Source: an uncultured Verrucomicrobiota bacterium (GTDB lineage: Bacteria; Verrucomicrobiota; Kiritimatiellia; RFP12; UBA1067). From it: a DNA stretch of 11,835 nt. The stretch covers positions 1 to 11,835 of the forward strand of contig CAMEZU010000035.1 of NCBI GenBank assembly GCA_945947925.1, read 5' to 3'. The notes under the pieces are model-generated. The model was given only the letters and a program-made list of their open reading frames with translations, did no database searches and had not been told where the DNA came from. The translations under genes were made by a program, and so were the position numbers. Below, piece by piece: positions 1-6,343 of the stretch; within the stretch, counting starts at the first letter, position 1, and each line of letters opens with the position of its first letter.

Positions 1-903
1 ATGCGCTTCATGGACATCCGCAAGCGCGCCTACACGTTCCCGAAGATGGGCGAGAAGGCGAAGTTCATCGCCATCCCGACCTCGGCGGGCACGGGCTCCG
101 AGGTGACGCCGTTCGCGGTCATCACCGACCAGGAGACGGGCACGAAGTATCCGCTCGCCGACTACGAGCTGATGCCGAACATGGCGATCGTCGACGCCGA
201 CATGCAGATGATGGCGCCTCCGGGACTCACCAGCGCGTCGGGCATTGACGCGGTCTCCCACGCCCTCGAGGCCTATGCCTCGATCATGGCGACGGAGTTC
301 ACCGACGGTCTCGCGATCCAGTCCCTCAAGACGACGTTCGAGTACCTGCCGAAGTGCTACAAGGCCGCCGTCGAGAAGAAGGCCGACCCCTACTGCCGCG
401 AGCGCATGGCGCACTCTGCGACGATGGCCGGCATGGCGTTCGCGAACGCGTTCCTCGGCGTGATGCACTCGATGGCCCACAAGCTCGGCTCCTTCCACCA
501 CATCCCGCACGGCATCGCCAACGCGCTCATGATGGTGCAGGTCCTTCGCTTCAACGCGAGCGAGAAGCCGCCGAAGATGGGTACGTTCCCGCAGTACGAC
601 CACCCGCACACCCTCGCCCGCTACGCGGAGATCGCGGATGCGCTCAACCTGGGCGGCAAGACGGACGCGGAGAAGCTCGAGAACCTCATCAAGGCGATCA
701 AGGAGCTCCAGAAGACGATCGGCATCAAGCCGACGATCAAGGACTACGTCCCGGACGAGAAGGACTTCCTCAACCGCCTCGACGCGATGGTCGAGCAGGC
801 GTTCGATGACCAGTGCACCGGCGCGAACCCGCGCTATCCGCTGATGAGCGAGATCAAGCAGATGTACCTCAACGCCTACTACGGCAAGGACGTCGCGGTC
901 TGA
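1..903 (+). CDS. adhE: AdhE-type alcohol dehydrogenase, C-terminal part (5' end outside window)
   Basis: This is the iron-dependent alcohol dehydrogenase part of the bifunctional aldehyde/alcohol dehydrogenase AdhE, which reduces acetyl-CoA through acetaldehyde to ethanol and regenerates NAD+ in fermentation. The visible 300 residues follow the E. coli AdhE C terminus closely: RFMDIRKR at the start, PTSAGTGSEVTPFAV near residue 27, and FDDQCTGANPRYPL near the end. The four expected Fe ligands are present: D83 and H87 (GIDAVSH), H156 (MHSMAHKLG) and H170 (IPHG). The first ATG of the window aligns inside the family's dehydrogenase domain, so it is not the true start; the gene is cut by the window edge. 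Whether the N-terminal aldehyde dehydrogenase half is fused cannot be seen, but the similarity is to AdhE rather than to stand-alone alcohol dehydrogenases. A strong terminator follows 28 nt after the stop. Confidence 0.93.
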   Translation: MRFMDIRKRAYTFPKMGEKAKFIAIPTSAGTGSEVTPFAVITDQETGTKYPLADYELMPNMAIVDADMQMMAPPGLTSASGIDAVSHALEAYASIMATEFTDGLAIQSLKTTFEYLPKCYKAAVEKKADPYCRERMAHSATMAGMAFANAFLGVMHSMAHKLGSFHHIPHGIANALMMVQVLRFNASEKPPKMGTFPQYDHPHTLARYAEIADALNLGGKTDAEKLENLIKAIKELQKTIGIKPTIKDYVPDEKDFLNRLDAMVEQAFDDQCTGANPRYPLMSEIKQMYLNAYYGKDVAV

Positions 904-931
904 TTCGGCTCACGTCCGAAAGACAGGACGG

Positions 932-968
932 CGAAGCCCCGGGATTCCCGGGGCTTCGTTGTTTTTTT
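932..968 (+). terminator. Intrinsic terminator of adhE
   Basis: A perfect 12-bp GC-rich stem (932-943 CGAAGCCCCGGG paired with 947-958) with a 3-nt loop is followed by TTG and then seven T (962-968). It lies just after the adhE stop and just before the topA promoter, so it separates the two transcription units. Confidence 0.95.
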
Positions 969-989
969 CGCGTTCCCCTCTCTTTCGCC

Positions 990-1018
990 TTGACTAACCC
1001 GCCGTCAGGGTGTATATT
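990..1018 (+). promoter_or_regulatory. Sigma70-type promoter for topA-xerC
   Basis: TTGACT (990-995) and TATATT (1013-1018) are separated by exactly 17 nt. The -35 box matches five of six consensus bases and the -10 box five of six. Transcription would start near 1025, giving a leader of about 50 nt before the topA ATG at 1078. Confidence 0.85.
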
Positions 1019-1035
1019 GGGGACAATAGAGAGAG

Positions 1036-1055
1036 GGGGACGTCAAAAGGTCCCC
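1036..1055 (+). promoter_or_regulatory. Small hairpin in the topA leader
   Basis: GGGGAC (1036-1041) pairs with GTCCCC (1050-1055) across an 8-nt loop. It lies within the predicted topA leader and ends 7 nt before the ribosome binding site. No T run follows, so it is not a terminator. It could tune mRNA stability or ribosome access, or be incidental. Confidence 0.4.
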
Positions 1056-1062
1056 TGTGATT

Positions 1063-1066
1063 GGAG
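1063..1066 (+). promoter_or_regulatory. Ribosome binding site of topA
   Basis: GGAG lies 11 nt before ATG 1078. It overlaps the reading frame that would follow from a GTG at 1057, which is the reason to prefer the ATG at 1078 as the start. Confidence 0.6.
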
Positions 1067-1077
1067 ATTCGAGAGAA

Positions 1078-3675
1078 ATGGGCAAGAAACTACTGATTGT
1101 GGAATCGCCGGCGAAGGCGAAGACGATTGGCAAATACCTGGGGGGCGACTTTACCGTCAAGAGTTCCGTCGGTCATATCCGCGACCTGCCGAAGGAGAAT
1201 GGCGCCATCCGCATTGACGAGGTGGGGGAGAACAAGTGGTCGTTTACGCCGAAGTACGTCGTTTCCGAGGGGAAGACGAAGGTTGTCAACGAGCTGAAGG
1301 CGGCCGTGAAGGCGTCCGACGAAATCTACCTCGCCAGCGATCCCGACCGCGAGGGAGAGGCGATCGCCTGGCACCTGAAGGAGGTCTTGGAGCCGGTTGC
1401 GGAGGCGAAGCCGTTCTACCGCGTCACCTACAACGAGATCACCAAGCCGGCCGTTCTCAAGGCCGTCGCGGAGCCGCGCGACATCGATATGCCGCGCGTG
1501 GACGCGCAGCAGGCGCGCCGCATCCTCGACCGGCTGGTGGGCTACAAGGTCTCGCCGCTCCTGTGGAAGTACATCCCGTGCGCGAACAACCGTTCGCTGA
1601 GCGCGGGCCGCGTGCAGTCCGTCGCGCTGCGCCTCCTCGTGGAGCGCCAGCGCGAAATCGACGCGTTCACGCCCGAGGTCTACTTCCTGATGGGCGTCGA
1701 GGCGAAGAAGCGCGACGCGACCGAGACCTTCGTCTCGAAGCTGTCCCGTTTCGACGGCAAGAAGCCGGAGATCCGCGAGAAGCAGGCGGTGGACAACATC
1801 CTCCTAGACCTGGCGGGCGCGTCTCTGGAGGTGACGGACCTCAAGGCGCAACCGAAGACGCGGCATGCCCTTCCGCCGTTCACCACGTCCACGCTGCAGC
1901 AGGCGGCGTCGAGCGTGCTCGGCTTCTCGCCGGGCAAGACGATGAAGCTCGCGCAGTCGCTGTACGAGCAGGGGCGCATCACGTACATGCGAACGGACTC
2001 GGTGAACGTGTCCGACCTCGCGCGGGCTGCGGCGAAGGACTTCATCGTCGGCGCCTACGGCGAGGCCTTCTATCCGGAGAAGCCGAATTTCTTCAAGTCG
2101 AAGGCCGACGCGCAGGGCGCGCACGAGGCGATCCGTCCGACGGACGTGGGCCTTACCCCCGACACGGCCGCGCTGGACGCCGCGGAGCTGAAGCTCTACG
2201 ACCTCATCTGGCGCCGGTTCCTCGCCAGCCAGATGGCGGATGCGAAGACGACGGTCAAGACGGTGTCGCTCGAGGCCCGCAAGCCGGCGCTGGCGCACGC
2301 CTATCTTTTCACGGCGAGCGCGACGGAGATCGACTTTGAGGGCTTCCTCAAGGTGATGAAGCTCTCGCTCAAGAAGAAGAAGGCGGGCGAGGACGAGGAG
2401 GACGCCGATTCAGACGAGGTCGCCGCGCTGCCGAAGCTGTCCGTCGGCGAGGAGCTGGACGCGGTCCGCTGGCTGGCGGACGAGAAGAAGACGAAGGGCC
2501 CGACCCACTACTCCGAGGCGTCGCTCATCAAGGCGCTCGAGGAGAACGGCGTCGGCCGTCCGTCGACCTACGCCGCGACGATCGAGACGCTCAAGCTGCG
2601 CGAGTACGCGAAGACGGAGAAGAAGAAGCTTGTTCCGCTCGAGCGCGGCATCCTCGTCTGCGACTGGCTCGTGAAGAAGCTCGATTCGCTCTTCAACGTC
2701 GGCTACACGGCCGAGATGGAGGCCGAGCTCGACAAGGTCGAGGAGAAGGGCGAGCCGATGAACGCGATGCTCAGCGACTTCTACGCGAAGTTCCTGAAGG
2801 AGCTCGCGAGCTGTGCCGAGCCCGCGCCCGACCGTGAGAAGTTCGAGCTTGTCTTCTCCCTGCTGGACGAGGTCACGGCCTGGAAGGAGCCCAAGACCGT
2901 CGGCAAGCGCGTCTACGACGACAAGGCGTTCGTGGAGAGCGTCCGCGAGAAGTTCGACGGGGGCAAGGCGATGTCCGCCCGCCAGCTCGAGACGCTGGTC
3001 CGCGTCATCATGATGTATTCGTCGCAGATTCCCGACGCCGAGCAGAAGCTCAAGGAGGCGGGAATCGGGGCCAGCGCGTCGGCGGTGGCGCCGAAGGCGG
3101 ACGAGTCGCTCGTCAAGTTCTGCTTCGAGACGATGGACCGCATCGGCGGCATGATGAAGAATCCCTTCCTCAAGAGCCTGCGCGAGCAGGTGGACCGTGG
3201 CCGCAGCCTTTCGCCCAAGCAGTTCTCGATCCTGGCGCGTTCCGTCGGCGAGAACGTGGGCGGGCTTCCCGACGTCGAGGAGATTCGCGCCAAGCTGGCC
3301 GAGTACGTTCCCGGCGGCTTTGCGACGCAGGAGGCCGATCCGGCCGTCCCCGGTCTTCTGGCGCTCATGAAGACCGTGACCGAGTGGCGCGAGCCCGCGA
3401 AGAAGGGCAAGAAGGTCTATGATGACAAGGGCTTCGTCGAGTCGCTGGCCGAACAGTACGAGCGGCGTCATTCGTTGAGTCCCCGTCAGGTGATGGCGCT
3501 CCGCCGCGTGGCGGTCGCCTACAAGGACAAGATTCCCGGCTTCGACGCGAAGGCGGCCGAACTCGGTCTCCAGAACATTCCCTCGAGCCGCGAGAAGTCC
3601 GCCAAGGTCGTCGAGGGCGCCGAGGAGAAGGAGCCGGCCCATAAGCCGCGGGGGAAGCGTGGCCCTCGCGCTTAA
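1078..3675 (+). CDS. topA: DNA topoisomerase I (type IA) with an atypical C terminus
   Basis: Type IA topoisomerase that relaxes negatively supercoiled DNA by passing one strand through a transient 5'-phosphotyrosine break. From ATG 1078 the protein is 865 residues. The Toprim domain starts at LLIVESPAKAKTIGKYLGG with E9 and continues to D88-x-D90-x-E92 (SDPDREGE). The catalytic tyrosine is Y303 with R305 (GRITYMRTDS), and GVGRPSTYA is at 491-499. These agree in order with E. coli TopA E9, D111/D113/E115, Y319 and R321. The C terminus is unusual: from about residue 594 there are no paired cysteines and so no zinc ribbons. Instead three diverged copies of a repeat fill 594-663, 682-740 and 760-830, followed by a basic tail (KPRGKRGPRA). 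A GTG at 1057 would add seven residues but has a poorer site. The xerC-type gene begins inside the last codons, indicating coupling. Confidence 0.96.
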   Translation: MGKKLLIVESPAKAKTIGKYLGGDFTVKSSVGHIRDLPKENGAIRIDEVGENKWSFTPKYVVSEGKTKVVNELKAAVKASDEIYLASDPDREGEAIAWHLKEVLEPVAEAKPFYRVTYNEITKPAVLKAVAEPRDIDMPRVDAQQARRILDRLVGYKVSPLLWKYIPCANNRSLSAGRVQSVALRLLVERQREIDAFTPEVYFLMGVEAKKRDATETFVSKLSRFDGKKPEIREKQAVDNILLDLAGASLEVTDLKAQPKTRHALPPFTTSTLQQAASSVLGFSPGKTMKLAQSLYEQGRITYMRTDSVNVSDLARAAAKDFIVGAYGEAFYPEKPNFFKSKADAQGAHEAIRPTDVGLTPDTAALDAAELKLYDLIWRRFLASQMADAKTTVKTVSLEARKPALAHAYLFTASATEIDFEGFLKVMKLSLKKKKAGEDEEDADSDEVAALPKLSVGEELDAVRWLADEKKTKGPTHYSEASLIKALEENGVGRPSTYAATIETLKLREYAKTEKKKLVPLERGILVCDWLVKKLDSLFNVGYTAEMEAELDKVEEKGEPMNAMLSDFYAKFLKELASCAEPAPDREKFELVFSLLDEVTAWKEPKTVGKRVYDDKAFVESVREKFDGGKAMSARQLETLVRVIMMYSSQIPDAEQKLKEAGIGASASAVAPKADESLVKFCFETMDRIGGMMKNPFLKSLREQVDRGRSLSPKQFSILARSVGENVGGLPDVEEIRAKLAEYVPGGFATQEADPAVPGLLALMKTVTEWREPAKKGKKVYDDKGFVESLAEQYERRHSLSPRQVMALRRVAVAYKDKIPGFDAKAAELGLQNIPSSREKSAKVVEGAEEKEPAHKPRGKRGPRA
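2857..3567 (+). repeat. Three diverged protein repeats in the TopA C terminus
   Basis: Copies 1 and 3 share the layout VTxW(K/R)EP...GK(R/K)VYDDKxFVES, then a charged helix, then (M/L)S(A/P)RQ...L, then a short hydrophobic helix ending in (Q/K)IP. Copy 2 keeps the second half: NPFLKSLREQVDRGRSLSPKQ, then GLPD. The core motifs are at residues 632-635 (MSARQ region), 710-714 (LSPKQ) and 799-804 (LSPRQ). They lie where family members usually carry zinc ribbons or basic repeats, so a DNA-binding role is plausible but inferred. Confidence 0.75.
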
Positions 3676-4609
3676 CAGGCACCTGGCGGACGATCCGCTC
3701 GTGCGGCGGTTCGAGTCGTACCTGCTGGCCGAACGCAACGTGTCGGGCCACACCCGGCTCGGCTACCTGTCGGACCTGGCGCAGTTTGCCGCGCACGCCT
3801 TCGGTCCGGAGGCGCCGGCGCCCTACGCGTGGCCGACGGTGACGGACGGCGTGGCGCGCGGATTCCTGTCCGCCCTGGGCAAGGACGCGGCGACGCCGAC
3901 GACCGTTCGCCGGAAGCTGGCCGCGGTCAGGACGTTCTTCCGCTTCCTGCAGCGCGAACAGGTGTTGCAGGACAATCCGTTCGTGCAGCTGAAGGGTCCG
4001 CGCAAGGCGAAGCTCCTGCCGAAGGTGCTGTCCGTCGAGGACGTCCGTCGGTTCCTGGAGCGTCCGCTGGCGGACTTTTCGGAGGGGCGGATCGACGAGC
4101 ACGCGGCGCTGCGCGATTCGGCGATCTTCGAGTTTCTCTATTCGACCGGCTGCCGAATCAGCGAGGCGATTGCGGTGAAGTGGGGCGAGATCGACTTTCG
4201 CCGCGGATCCGTCATCGTCACCGGCAAGGGCTCGAAGGACCGGCTGGTCATCCTCGGTCAGCCGGCGGTCAGGGCGCTGCAGCGCCTCAGGGACCAGCTC
4301 GGTACCCGTCGGGCCGACCTGGCCGACGATGCGGCCGATGTCTTCCTGAGCGACCGGCTGGCGAAGATCTCGGCGCGTTTCGTCGAGCGTCGGATGAAGC
4401 GGTATCTGGCCGAGGCGGGGCTTCCCGCCGACCTGTCGCCGCACAAGCTCCGCCATAGTTTCGCAACGCACCTCCTGGACGCCGGGGCCGACTTGCGCAG
4501 CGTGCAGGAGATGCTCGGGCACGCCTCGCTCTCGACGACGCAGATCTACACCCACGTCTCGGTCGAGCGCTTGAAGGACGAATACGCGAAGTTCCATCCC
4601 CGCGCCTGA
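3659..4609 (+). CDS. xerC: Tyrosine recombinase, XerC/XerD type
   Basis: Site-specific recombinase of the Xer family, which resolves chromosome dimers at dif. The 316-residue protein has an N-terminal SAM-like core-binding domain (about 10-110) and a C-terminal catalytic domain. The full catalytic set is visible: R166 (STGCRISEA), K190 (VTGKGSKDR), H262 and R265 (PHKLRHSF), H288 (LGHASLSTTQ) and nucleophile Y297 (IYTHV). Every position is offset by 18 from E. coli XerD (R148, K172, H244, R247, H270, Y279), so the spacing is XerD-like. The location next to topA recalls the topA-xerC neighbourhood of Firmicutes, so the xerC symbol is provisional. The GTG start overlaps topA by 17 nt behind a G-rich stretch (GGGGGAAG); a second in-frame GTG at 3701 is less likely. 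It ends 10 nt from the convergent kinase gene. Confidence 0.93.
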   Translation: MALALNRHLADDPLVRRFESYLLAERNVSGHTRLGYLSDLAQFAAHAFGPEAPAPYAWPTVTDGVARGFLSALGKDAATPTTVRRKLAAVRTFFRFLQREQVLQDNPFVQLKGPRKAKLLPKVLSVEDVRRFLERPLADFSEGRIDEHAALRDSAIFEFLYSTGCRISEAIAVKWGEIDFRRGSVIVTGKGSKDRLVILGQPAVRALQRLRDQLGTRRADLADDAADVFLSDRLAKISARFVERRMKRYLAEAGLPADLSPHKLRHSFATHLLDAGADLRSVQEMLGHASLSTTQIYTHVSVERLKDEYAKFHPRA

Positions 4610-4623
4610 CCGGATCCGGTCAG
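4606..4623. repeat. Perfect 18-bp palindrome containing two convergent stop codons
   Basis: CTGACCGGATCCGGTCAG is its own reverse complement. The xerC TGA occupies 4607-4609 and the kinase TGA (complement strand) occupies 4620-4622, so each gene ends in the same local sequence. No loop-forming spacer and no T run is present, so it is not a standard intrinsic terminator. It may act as a protein site or simply reflect matched gene ends. Confidence 0.8.
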
Positions 4624-5531
4624 ACGCGGTCGGGACCGAGGCGAAGGGTGGAAACGGCCGCGTCGGGACGGGGCTTGAAGGCGACGCCTTTCTCGATTTC
4701 CCGGCACATCGCGAACACGTCCGCCCAGGAGGCGATGCGGTAGTCGCGGTTCTTCACGAGCATCGCCTCCAGCATCTGACAGAAGCCCTCCGTGAGGGCC
4801 GGTCGGTAGTAGCGCGGGTCGCGGGCCTGGCAGTTGTCGCTGCACTGGGCGCGCATCATCTCCTCGGTCGTGAAGTTCGGGAAGAGGACCCGTCCGGTCG
4901 CAAGGTGGTAGAGCGTCGCGGCGAGCGAATAGATGTCCGCCCGGCAGTCTGGCTCGACGTCGCCGTAGACCTGTTCGGGGGAAATGTAGGCGGGCGTGCC
5001 CAGAACGTGGTCGGGCACGTCCTGCGCCCCGTCCTGCAGGAACTTGAAGGTATGGCAGAGCCCGAGGTCCGTCAGCTTGACGACGCCGTCGGTGTTGATC
5101 ATGATGTTGTCGGGCTTGATGTCGCAGTGGACGACGCCGTGTTCGTTCCAGGCGTAGTCGAGCGCGGTGGCGACGGACTCGCAGATCAGCAGGCAGTCGA
5201 TCTCCTGGAGGTGCTGCTTGCGTGCGAGCAGGGCGCCGAAGTTGTAGCCGTCGACGTACTCCATGATGAAGTACCAGAGCGGACCGGTGTGGCGGAGCTC
5301 GTAGCTCTTGACGATGCCGACGTGGTCGATCGTCTCCATTGCCTTTTCCTCGGCCTTGAACTGCTCGAGGTCCTCGACGTTGCAGGTCAGGTCGGGCTTG
5401 AGGATCTTGACGGCGACGACCGCGTTGCGGGCGAGGTCCATGGCCTTCCAGACGCAGGACATGCCGCCCTCGCCGATCTTGTTCATGAGTCGGATGTCCT
5501 GAAGCTGAAGGTCGATGGGACTTTCTATCAT
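4620..5531 (-). CDS. Soluble serine/threonine protein kinase (Hanks type, non-RD)
   Basis: A bacterial eukaryotic-like Ser/Thr kinase of 303 residues, essentially only the kinase domain. There is no transmembrane segment or PASTA region, so it should be cytoplasmic. Visible motifs are the glycine loop G20-E-G-G-M-S25, the ATP lysine K42 (VAVK), a glutamate at 61/62 for the C-helix, the catalytic loop H135-C136-D137-I-K-P-D-N142, the metal aspartate in D155-L-G157, and G178-TPAYISPEQ187. The catalytic loop has Cys where most kinases have Arg (HRD), and DLG replaces DFG; catalytic K, D, N and D are intact, so activity is expected. The start is the ATG at 5531, which forms an ATGA overlap with the cysteine-rich gene upstream; the open frame extends 24 codons further but without such support. 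It is the last gene of the seven-gene operon. Its substrate is unknown. Confidence 0.9.
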   Translation of the reverse strand: MIESPIDLQLQDIRLMNKIGEGGMSCVWKAMDLARNAVVAVKILKPDLTCNVEDLEQFKAEEKAMETIDHVGIVKSYELRHTGPLWYFIMEYVDGYNFGALLARKQHLQEIDCLLICESVATALDYAWNEHGVVHCDIKPDNIMINTDGVVKLTDLGLCHTFKFLQDGAQDVPDHVLGTPAYISPEQVYGDVEPDCRADIYSLAATLYHLATGRVLFPNFTTEEMMRAQCSDNCQARDPRYYRPALTEGFCQMLEAMLVKNRDYRIASWADVFAMCREIEKGVAFKPRPDAAVSTLRLGPDRV

Positions 5532-6343
5532 AGGCCGTAGCCTTTCTGCTTCGTTCCCATGCCGTTGCACTTGCGGCACGGCTTTGCCCGGCGTCCCTGG
5601 CATTCGGGGCAGAGGACGAGGGAGGCCCCTTCGCAGTCGGGGCAGACGTGGACGTTGATCTTCTCCTCCGTGCGACTGATCCGACGCGAACCGCCCGAGC
5701 TGCTGAAGCCGCCGCGGTTGTAGCCGCCGTTGAGACTGCTGCCGCCCGACTTGGTGCGCGTGTAGCTAGTCTTGGTCTTCGTCACCGCCCAGCCGCCCTT
5801 GCAGTCGTCGTTCGGACAGGGAATCGTGCCGTTGCCGTCGCATTTCTTGCAGGGTTCGACGCCGGTCCAGTTGCAGGCGTTGCAGGGCTTGCCGTAGGCT
5901 TCTTCGATCAGCTTCAGCTTCGCGCGGTCGCCCTTGATCTGCTCGTAGTCGTCGGGCTTGACGAAGGCCTGTCCGACCGGCACCTCGCCGCGTCCCTGGT
6001 GGTCCGAGACGAACTTCTCGCGGTCGCGTGCGACCTGCAGGGTCAGATCCGCCGGCTTCAGGAACGTGTCGAGCTTGCGCTTGCCCTTGCAGACCGCGCA
6101 CTTGACGCGCTTCTTCAGTCCCGCGCCGAGGCGCCCGTCGGCCTGTCCGAAGTTCTTCTCCTGGAGGATGAGCTCGCCCTTGCCTTCGCAGGCGGGGCAG
6201 GTCTCGCGCGTCATGAACGACGGACGCTCGCAGGTGACCGAGGTTCCCTCGGGCGGGGGCGTGACGAGAAATCCGGCCGCGGTGTTCTTCGCCTCGAAGA
6301 ACGGCAGGAACGAAACGGCGAGCACAAGGGAGGGAATAGTCAT
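5528..6343 (-). CDS. Cysteine-rich protein with DnaJ-like CxxC repeats, possible N-terminal signal
   Basis: A 271-residue protein of unknown function with sixteen cysteines in eight pairs: 49/52, 82/85, 154/157, 165/168, 176/181, 234/237, 245/248 and 256/259. Many have the CxxCxGxG flavour of the DnaJ zinc-binding domain (CPACEGKGE, CKKCDGNGT, CRKCNGMGT), but there is no J domain. Two triplets are spaced by exactly 11 residues (154/165/176 and 234/245/256), separated by a Gly/Ser-rich linker (about 199-219). A Cys-free segment of about 65 residues lies at 89-153. The N terminus is hydrophobic (IPSLVLAVSFLPFFEA) but has no positive charge, so export is possible, not certain. The ATG at 6343 overlaps the regulator stop as ATGA, favouring it over the ATG at 6355. 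Zinc binding is likely. A scaffold or redox role for the downstream kinase is only a guess from adjacency. Confidence 0.8.
   Translation of the reverse strand: MTIPSLVLAVSFLPFFEAKNTAAGFLVTPPPEGTSVTCERPSFMTRETCPACEGKGELILQEKNFGQADGRLGAGLKKRVKCAVCKGKRKLDTFLKPADLTLQVARDREKFVSDHQGRGEVPVGQAFVKPDDYEQIKGDRAKLKLIEEAYGKPCNACNWTGVEPCKKCDGNGTIPCPNDDCKGGWAVTKTKTSYTRTKSGGSSLNGGYNRGGFSSSGGSRRISRTEEKINVHVCPDCEGASLVLCPECQGRRAKPCRKCNGMGTKQKGYGL

Noticed and set aside
1..3. ATG at the window start as the true start of a short alcohol dehydrogenase
   Set aside because: It falls inside a conserved block (RFMDIRKR) well within the AdhE dehydrogenase domain, after the nucleotide-binding part.
2410..4597. Long - strand open frames opposite topA and xerC
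   Set aside because: Their translations are low-complexity Arg/Leu-rich, have no recognisable domain, and oppose two well-supported genes.
5532..5603. Upstream extension of the Ser/Thr kinase by 24 residues
   Set aside because: The extra residues are the shadow of the CxxC gene's end. The ATGA overlap at 5528-5531 matches the pattern of the whole operon and the kinase domain starts soon after it.
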